From an uncultured Clostridia bacterium (GTDB lineage Bacteria; Bacillota; Clostridia; Oscillospirales; Oscillospiraceae), in the NCBI GenBank assembly GCA_947169005.1, contig CAMVOG010000082.1, forward strand, positions 1 to 8,972: a DNA stretch of 8,972 nt, written 5' to 3'. Under the pieces are notes generated by a model. It was not told the DNA's origin. It made no database searches and saw only the letters and a list, made by a program, of their open reading frames with translations. The translations under genes were made by a program, and so were the position numbers. This document shows positions 5,012 to 8,972 of this stretch, in pieces; position 1 is the stretch's first letter, and each line of letters opens with the position of its first letter.

Positions 5012-6444
5012 TCTTCTTCCTCCACGATCTCCAGGTCCCCCTTCGTCAGCGTCAGCAGATCCTCCCTCGTCGGCGCTTCCAGCCCGGCCACCCGGTCCGA
5101 CTGGCGGGCCACGGCCTTTTCAAAGAGGTTGCGCACGTCGCGGGCGTTGCCGAAGTTTTCGTCCCGGCATTCGTAGAGGTCCGTCAGCAGGGCCTTCATG
5201 AACTCCGCGGCCTCCTCGTCGGGCTCGTACTCGTTCTTCTTGCACATAGACTCGAAGATGGCGTACAGCTCCTCGCCGTTGTAGTCCTCAAAGTGGAAAT
5301 ACTTGCCGAAGCGGGATTCCAACCCGGGGTTGGAGGAAATGAAGCGCTCCATGGGCTCCGGATAGCCCGCCGCGATGACCACCAGCTCATGGCGGTGGTC
5401 CTCCATGGCCTTCAGGATCGTCTCGATGGCCTCCTGCCCGAAGTCGCCGCCCGCGCCGCCCTGGGGCGCCAGGGCATAGGCCTCGTCGATGAACAGCACG
5501 CCGCCCAGGGCCTTTTCCACGGCCTCCCCGGTCTTGATGGCGGTCTGCCCCACGTAGCCCGCCACGAGGCCCGAGCGGTCCACCTCCACCAGCGTCCCCT
5601 TTTCCAGCACGCCGATGGCGTGATAGAGCCGGGAGAGCAGCCGGGCCACGGTGGTCTTGCCCGTGCCGGGGTTGCCGGTAAAGACCATGTGCAGGGAGAG
5701 ATTGGGCACGGCCAGACCGTTTTCCTCCCGCAGCTTGCGCACCTTGATGAGATTAATGAGGCTGCGCACGTCCTTCTTGATGCGCTCCATGCCCACGAGG
5801 GAATCCAGCTCCGCCAGCAGGTCCTCCACGCTCTCGGCGGGCTCCTCCTCGGCGGGGGCTTCGGCCTCCTCCTTCCCGGCGGGACCCTTGGCGGCGGGCT
5901 TCGCCCCCTGCTCAAAGCTGAAGGTCACGGGCTCCTTGATGGGGGAGCCGGCGGCGGGAATGGTCCCGGCGAAGTCCATCACGTCCCCTGCCTGGGCGGA
6001 CTTGAAGGCGTCGTCCAGCACGGACATGACGTTGTTGATATAGGCCGTCTCCGTCGCCGCGTCGTCCCCGGTGCAGAGCCGCAGCAGCAGCGAGCGCAGA
6101 AAGGCCGTGATCCGGCGGCAGACCTGCTTGTCCATGGCGCAGTCCAGCAGGGCAAGCACCCGGAAGAAGTCGGGCACCCTGATCTCCCGGTCCTTGGCGG
6201 ACTCGGACACCGCCTCCCAATATAAATAGGTAGGCCGGGGCTGGTTGCGGGAAAAGAGGGCGTTCACCGCCTCCGCGTGCTCCTGCCCCACCTTCTGGCA
6301 GCGCCAGAGGCCGAAGGCCAGCTCCCGCGCAAAGGCGTCCAGCTCGTCGGCAAAGCCCGTGTCCCCGATCTGCCTGTAAAGGGCGGAGGTCTCCGCCATA
6401 TAGTAGGAATGCAGCTCCTCCGCTGTGGAAAAATGAAAAGCCAT
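5002..6444 (-). CDS. CbxX/CfqX-type AAA+ ATPase (SpoVK-like)
   Basis: A 480-residue protein. Residues 1-160 are a helical N-terminal region I do not recognise, 163-205 an Ala/Glu/Pro-rich linker, and 206-480 an AAA+ module. Seen: Walker A GNPGTGKT (257-264), pore-region GYVGQTAIKT (296-305), Walker B VLFIDEAYAL (316-325), sensor-1 region VVIAAGYPEPM (355-365), Arg-finger region SNPGLESRF (371-379) and sensor-2 GNARDVRNLFEKA (432-444). These place it in the CbxX/CfqX family that includes CbbX and SpoVK. Relatives remodel protein complexes; no RuBisCO is present, so CbbX-like activation is unlikely and the partner is unknown. ATG at 6444 is preferred over an in-frame TTG at 6456, because GGAGG covers the TTG and lies 5 bases from the ATG. 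It appears monocistronic. Confidence 0.95.
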   Translation of the reverse strand: MAFHFSTAEELHSYYMAETSALYRQIGDTGFADELDAFARELAFGLWRCQKVGQEHAEAVNALFSRNQPRPTYLYWEAVSESAKDREIRVPDFFRVLALLDCAMDKQVCRRITAFLRSLLLRLCTGDDAATETAYINNVMSVLDDAFKSAQAGDVMDFAGTIPAAGSPIKEPVTFSFEQGAKPAAKGPAGKEEAEAPAEEEPAESVEDLLAELDSLVGMERIKKDVRSLINLIKVRKLREENGLAVPNLSLHMVFTGNPGTGKTTVARLLSRLYHAIGVLEKGTLVEVDRSGLVAGYVGQTAIKTGEAVEKALGGVLFIDEAYALAPQGGAGGDFGQEAIETILKAMEDHRHELVVIAAGYPEPMERFISSNPGLESRFGKYFHFEDYNGEELYAIFESMCKKNEYEPDEEAAEFMKALLTDLYECRDENFGNARDVRNLFEKAVARQSDRVAGLEAPTREDLLTLTKGDLEIVEEEDKR

Positions 6445-6483
6445 GATAGCCTCCAAGTTAAAGCCATGCAGCCATTTTTCCTT

Positions 6484-6511
6484 ATTTTATCATATCAGAG
6501 GAAAAAGGCAA
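6484..6511 (-). promoter_or_regulatory. Candidate promoter of the AAA+ gene
   Basis: Minus strand: TTGCCT (6511-6506), a 16-base spacer and TAAAAT (6489-6484), about 40 bases before the start codon. The match is moderate, but the position is right and the region is distinctly AT-rich. Confidence 0.45.
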
Positions 6512-6529
6512 GGGGAAATGATAGGGAGA

Positions 6530-6559
6530 CGGCGCCTTTGCCCTCAAGCAAAAGCGCCG
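6530..6559. other. Hairpin between lipoprotein and AAA+ genes
   Basis: CGGCGC (6530-6535) pairs with GCGCCG (6554-6559), continued past one mismatch by TTTG/CAAA, with an 8-base loop. It lies about 20 bases beyond the lipoprotein stop and may terminate the sigma operon, but neither strand has a T-run after it. Confidence 0.45.
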
Positions 6560-6579
6560 CTCTATGCGTATTTCGTGAT

Positions 6580-7305
6580 TTATCCGTTTAGAATTCCTTC
6601 GGCAATGTGCCATTCCACCGTACCGCTTCCGTCCAACTCGATCAGTATCGTGTTCTCCGGCAGATTGGAGATTTGGCTGCTGTCGTATACCTTAACGACA
6701 TAGGGGTAAACGGAATAGGCTGCCTGAGTCAAACTGCGCTCGTCCAACACTGGAAGCAGCTTCCCAAGGTTTTCCATGCCCAGCAAGTCAAGCAGACTTT
6801 CTTTGGCGTGCCAATACCGGTCCTCTTCCGAAAGCGCGCCGCCTCGCTTCACACCGTAGGCCTCGCCCTCCTGCCAAAAGCCGATGCGCTCTGTTTCCAT
6901 TTCTCCCAAAACCGCACTTATGGCGGCACTTACCGCAGCTCTGTCCGTATCCGGGAGCGTAATATACACAGCACTTAGCCTTGGCTGTGGATCCGGGTCG
7001 GCCAGCAAAGTTTTCACCCCATCATACTCTGAAAACTGCAGGCCGATCGACCCGTGGCGATCCATGAAAACGGCGTCGTCGAGCAGGATCGCCTTATTCC
7101 CACGAGTATAGACGATGTGCGACGCATCCAGCACTGCCGTTGCATCTTCCTCCGTGATCCCCCAAGGCAGAGCTTCTAATGAGCCGTCCGCGGCAAGCGT
7201 GAAGCTGGTAATACCCTCGGCAGTTGCCCGATGACAGGCGCAGAAGCTTAAAAGAATGGCGATGGAAAGGAGAAGTACTATTAGTCTACGCATGACATTT
7301 TGCAT
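6580..7305 (-). CDS. Putative lipoprotein, unrecognised family
   Basis: A 241-residue protein. It opens with Met-Arg-Arg followed by a strongly hydrophobic stretch (8-21) and FCAC, giving a probable lipid-modified Cys24 (an imperfect lipobox), so it is likely exported and anchored to the membrane. The mature part (25-241) has the phrase LPWGITEEDA and many short beta-type segments; I recognise no family. The start is uncertain: ATG 7305 has AAGGA too close, ATG 7293 (MRRL...) has it 13 bases away, and a TTG at 7329 has no SD. The same signal peptide results in every case. It lies downstream of the sigma/anti-sigma pair on the same strand, so it may be part of that regulon. Confidence 0.8.
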   Translation of the reverse strand: MQNVMRRLIVLLLSIAILLSFCACHRATAEGITSFTLAADGSLEALPWGITEEDATAVLDASHIVYTRGNKAILLDDAVFMDRHGSIGLQFSEYDGVKTLLADPDPQPRLSAVYITLPDTDRAAVSAAISAVLGEMETERIGFWQEGEAYGVKRGGALSEEDRYWHAKESLLDLLGMENLGKLLPVLDERSLTQAAYSVYPYVVKVYDSSQISNLPENTILIELDGSGTVEWHIAEGILNG

Positions 7306-7329
7306 TTCCTTTCTCTGTTTGATTGGCAA

Positions 7330-7473
7330 TTATTTGCTGATTCGTAAAAGTGTATTGGAAAGCCCGATAGACGGCTTGATATGATTTGTTGCCACCGTCT
7401 TAGCAACGAAGAGGAAAAGGCCATCATATTTGTTTGCGTCCACAATAGTTCTTAATTGCCTTCTCATTGTCAT
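7330..7473 (-). CDS. Possible small protein of 47 residues
   Basis: ATG at 7473, or a second ATG at 7467 which has AAGG 8 bases upstream, runs to TAA at 7330-7332. The sequence starts MTMRRQLRTIVDANKYDG, has a short hydrophobic patch (LFLFVA) and a basic end, and ends 25 bases before the lipoprotein start. It fills the gap between anti-sigma and lipoprotein genes on the same strand, which favours a real gene. No family is recognised. Confidence 0.35.
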   Translation of the reverse strand: MTMRRQLRTIVDANKYDGLFLFVAKTVATNHIKPSIGLSNTLLRISK

Positions 7474-7527
7474 CACCTTCTTTCACCTTCAATTATCTAA
7501 ACGCAGAAATGCTTTCTTTTTGGACAT

Positions 7528-8232
7528 TTAAGAGTTCATTGATTTTTCCGCCGATACCATGTTTTCAGCTATGCGCAGCATATCCTCCTTACCGAGCGTA
7601 CTTGTAATATTGAAAACGATGTTCCGGTTTTCGTCAAACCAAATAAGCACTTCATTCTGGCGTGTCTCAAGTTGAACCATGTGGATATACTGCCCTGCCA
7701 GACCGTTCACGGTAAGGTTTTCCACATACAGCAACCGCCCTTGCCCGGGGAAACTGATTGCCTGCCCTTCGTGCATGAGACTGTAGGATATATAGAGGCG
7801 GTTGCCGCTTTCGTCTGTATAAAAGGCGTAGGCACTTTCGCTGCTTCTGTGTCCGCCGGTCTGCGCAAAGCCTTCGGGGAGCCAAGTGAGCGCGTACTCT
7901 GGCAGGGTGGAGCCCTCCCCGCTGAACTGATAGACTATGCTGCCGTGAGAACGGGTGCCAACCCAACTCAGCACGGCGGCGCGGGCCTCAGGAACGGCGG
8001 CGACGGTGGCGCAGCCCAGCAGCACCATAAGGAAGAAGGCTGCGGCGCTTTGCATGGTCCGATGAAGGGCCTGCTGCCTGTGGGCCTGTCGGCGCAGAGC
8101 CGGGAGCCCCGCCGCAAGGGCAGGGGAGAGGGCTGGCGTCGGCCCGTCCTCCGCAGCCTGCTCCAGCCTGCCGGAGTAGGCGTCCGCCGCCTCCAGACAG
8201 GCGGCCCGCAGGGCCCTGTGTGTCAGTCTCAT
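7528..8232 (-). CDS. Anti-sigma-type membrane protein with DUF4367 domain
   Basis: A 234-residue single-pass protein. Residues 1-57 are cytoplasmic and helical with many Arg, 61-80 are the membrane segment (SAAAFFLMVLLGCATVAAV), and 115-225 are an extracytoplasmic DUF4367-like domain with LTWLPEGFAQTGG (116-128), YAFYTDESGN (135-144) and NEVLIWFDENRNIVFNIT (193-210). DUF4367 domains commonly occur on anti-sigma or sigma-associated proteins in Firmicutes. It follows the sigma gene on the same strand, so it probably holds that sigma factor at the membrane and senses an envelope signal. ATG 8232 was chosen for its AAGGAGG 8 bases upstream. The short N-terminus lacks the zinc HxxxCxxC motif of ZAS anti-sigmas. 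Confidence 0.88.
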   Translation of the reverse strand: MRLTHRALRAACLEAADAYSGRLEQAAEDGPTPALSPALAAGLPALRRQAHRQQALHRTMQSAAAFFLMVLLGCATVAAVPEARAAVLSWVGTRSHGSIVYQFSGEGSTLPEYALTWLPEGFAQTGGHRSSESAYAFYTDESGNRLYISYSLMHEGQAISFPGQGRLLYVENLTVNGLAGQYIHMVQLETRQNEVLIWFDENRNIVFNITSTLGKEDMLRIAENMVSAEKSMNS

Positions 8233-8290
8233 GGGAATGACCTCCTTATATAAATAAAAAATACAGGTTTGCCAAAGACAGGACACTTTT

Positions 8291-8388
8291 GCTCCCTTTG
8301 GAAAAGGGAGCTGGCATCCGCCGTTCCCCGCGAGGCGGATGACTGAGGGATCGAGTTTAATGATCGGCGAAGCCGCACCATATTAAAC
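8291..8388. repeat. Intergenic hairpin repeat between sigma and anti-sigma genes
   Basis: Hairpins in order: GCTCCC/GGGAGC (8291-8311), CATCCGCC/GGCGGATG (8315-8341), then 'actgagggat', then a two-step stem GTTTAAT/ATTAAAC (8355-8361 with 8382-8388) enclosing CGGC-gaa-GCCG. The pattern 'gctcccttt...aaagggagctgg...gactgagggat' recurs in many gut Clostridia. The last arm includes the sigma gene's stop codon (8383-8385), so the element may have supplied the gene's present end. It may lower anti-sigma expression relative to sigma. Confidence 0.7.
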
Positions 8389-8895
8389 CGCATCCCCCAG
8401 CAGCTCCCGCAGGCGCTTTTTGGCCCGCTGCTCCGCCTTGTAGGCCGCCGTCAGTTTCATGCCCAGCAGCCTTGCCGTCTCTGCCGGGGAGAAGCCGCAG
8501 ACGGCCCGCAGGGTGAGAAGCTGCCGGTCCCGCGGGGGAAGGGCGGCGATGGCCTCCGCCAGGGGGGAGAGGGCAGTCATTGGCTCCTCCCGAGAGGGGA
8601 GCAGGGCCGCCTCGTCCAGGGGCAGGGCCTCCTGCCGCTTCCGAAGCAGGTCGATGGATTTCCTCTCAACTATGATAACGACGAAGGCCCGGGTTTTTGG
8701 ACTGTCCACGTCCGAAATTTTATAAATATTTTTTGCGATGGCGATCAGCGCCTCCTGTACCGCGTCCTCCGTGTCCTCGGCGTTGCCCAGGATGCGGTAG
8801 GCCGTATGCAGCATAAGGCGGTGGTAGCGCTCATAAAGCCGCGTGAATTTGTCCTTTTTCTCTGCTGTATCTATTACTGCCGGAAATACGAGCAT
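8383..8895 (-). CDS. ECF-type RNA polymerase sigma factor
   Basis: A 170-residue sigma-70 family protein of ECF size. Region 2 lies at 17-60 (FTRLYERYHRLMLHTAYRIL, then the core-binding/-10 motif NAEDTEDAVQEALIAIAK at 38-55). Region 4 lies at 109-167, with LPPRDRQLLTLRAVCGFSPAETARLLGM (119-146) as the helix-turn-helix; regions 1 and 3 are absent. ATG 8895 has GGAGG 7 bases upstream. The adjacent DUF4367 membrane protein is its likely inhibitor. No clear copy of an ECF-type promoter shared by the operon was found, so self-activation is unproven. Confidence 0.95.
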   Translation of the reverse strand: MLVFPAVIDTAEKKDKFTRLYERYHRLMLHTAYRILGNAEDTEDAVQEALIAIAKNIYKISDVDSPKTRAFVVIIVERKSIDLLRKRQEALPLDEAALLPSREEPMTALSPLAEAIAALPPRDRQLLTLRAVCGFSPAETARLLGMKLTAAYKAEQRAKKRLRELLGDAV

Positions 8896-8927
8896 CCTGC
8901 CGCCTCCTTCATCCGGGTCTCATTTCA

Positions 8928-8956
8928 AACATAGCATAGCGGCGTCCGTACCGCAA
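8928..8956 (-). promoter_or_regulatory. Candidate promoter of the sigma operon
   Basis: Minus strand: TTGCGG (8956-8951), a 17-base spacer, TATGTT (8933-8928), 33 bases before the start codon. It fits a weak housekeeping promoter; no typical ECF AAC-type -35 was seen. Confidence 0.4.
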
Positions 8957-8972
8957 GCGTGACAGAGTGAAT

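Noticed and set aside
4951..6225. 424-codon open frame on the plus strand
   Set aside because: It is antisense to the AAA+ ATPase, with a composition typical of a GC-driven shadow frame.
7672..8253. 193-codon open frame on the plus strand
   Set aside because: It is antisense to the DUF4367 protein, with no start signal or domain.
8247..8275. Promoter-like TTGGCA-17-TATATA ahead of the anti-sigma gene
   Set aside because: The -10 touches the AAGGAGG ribosome site, so a transcript starting there would lack most of its SD.

Overview
The window looks like chromosome of a GC-rich gut Clostridia, most like the Oscillospiraceae group (Flavonifractor, Oscillibacter, Lawsonibacter relatives). This is an inference from gene families and intergenic repeats, not a database match. 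Supporting points are strong AGGAGG-type ribosome sites, a PadR/DUF1700/DUF4097 operon, an ECF sigma factor paired with a DUF4367 anti-sigma protein, and repeats typical of these genomes: heptamer tracts, 'gtaggggcg' hairpin clusters and 'gctccctttgg...actgaggga' elements. No rRNA, tRNA, CRISPR array, transposase or integrase is visible.

Layout. (1) 19-1931, minus strand: an operon of a PadR repressor, a DUF1700 membrane protein and a DUF4097 beta-repeat protein, with a consensus promoter overlapped by a perfect inverted repeat that is a good autoregulatory operator candidate. (2) 2134-3702, plus strand: a consensus promoter, a 32-codon leader peptide, a strong intrinsic terminator acting as an attenuator, then a SAM-dependent methyltransferase fused in frame to a GNAT acetyltransferase. 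The fusion joint is a read-through ribosome binding site. (3) 3780-4570, minus strand and convergent: a small AT-rich SAM methyltransferase behind a second elaborate leader with mutually exclusive stems, an attenuator terminator and a 14-codon upstream ORF overlapping the gene by ATGA. (4) 4564-5010: no convincing gene; an open-frame fragment, a 158-bp hairpin cluster with 10-bp terminal inverted repeats, a terminator and a heptamer repeat. (5) 5002-6444, minus: a CbxX/CfqX-type AAA+ ATPase. (6) 6580-8895, minus: ECF sigma factor, DUF4367 anti-sigma protein, a possible 47-residue ORF and an unrecognised lipoprotein, probably one operon.

The most interesting part is 2134-4570. Two unrelated methyltransferases (one carrying an acetyltransferase) lie tail to tail, and each sits behind its own transcription attenuator. 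Leader-peptide attenuation of a methyltransferase gene is the known logic of drug-inducible rRNA methyltransferases. I infer, without proof, that this is a two-armed, translation-sensing resistance or stress module. Composition supports a mosaic origin: hand-counted 60-base samples gave about 75% GC in the first methyltransferase, 45% in the GNAT part and 38% in the second methyltransferase.
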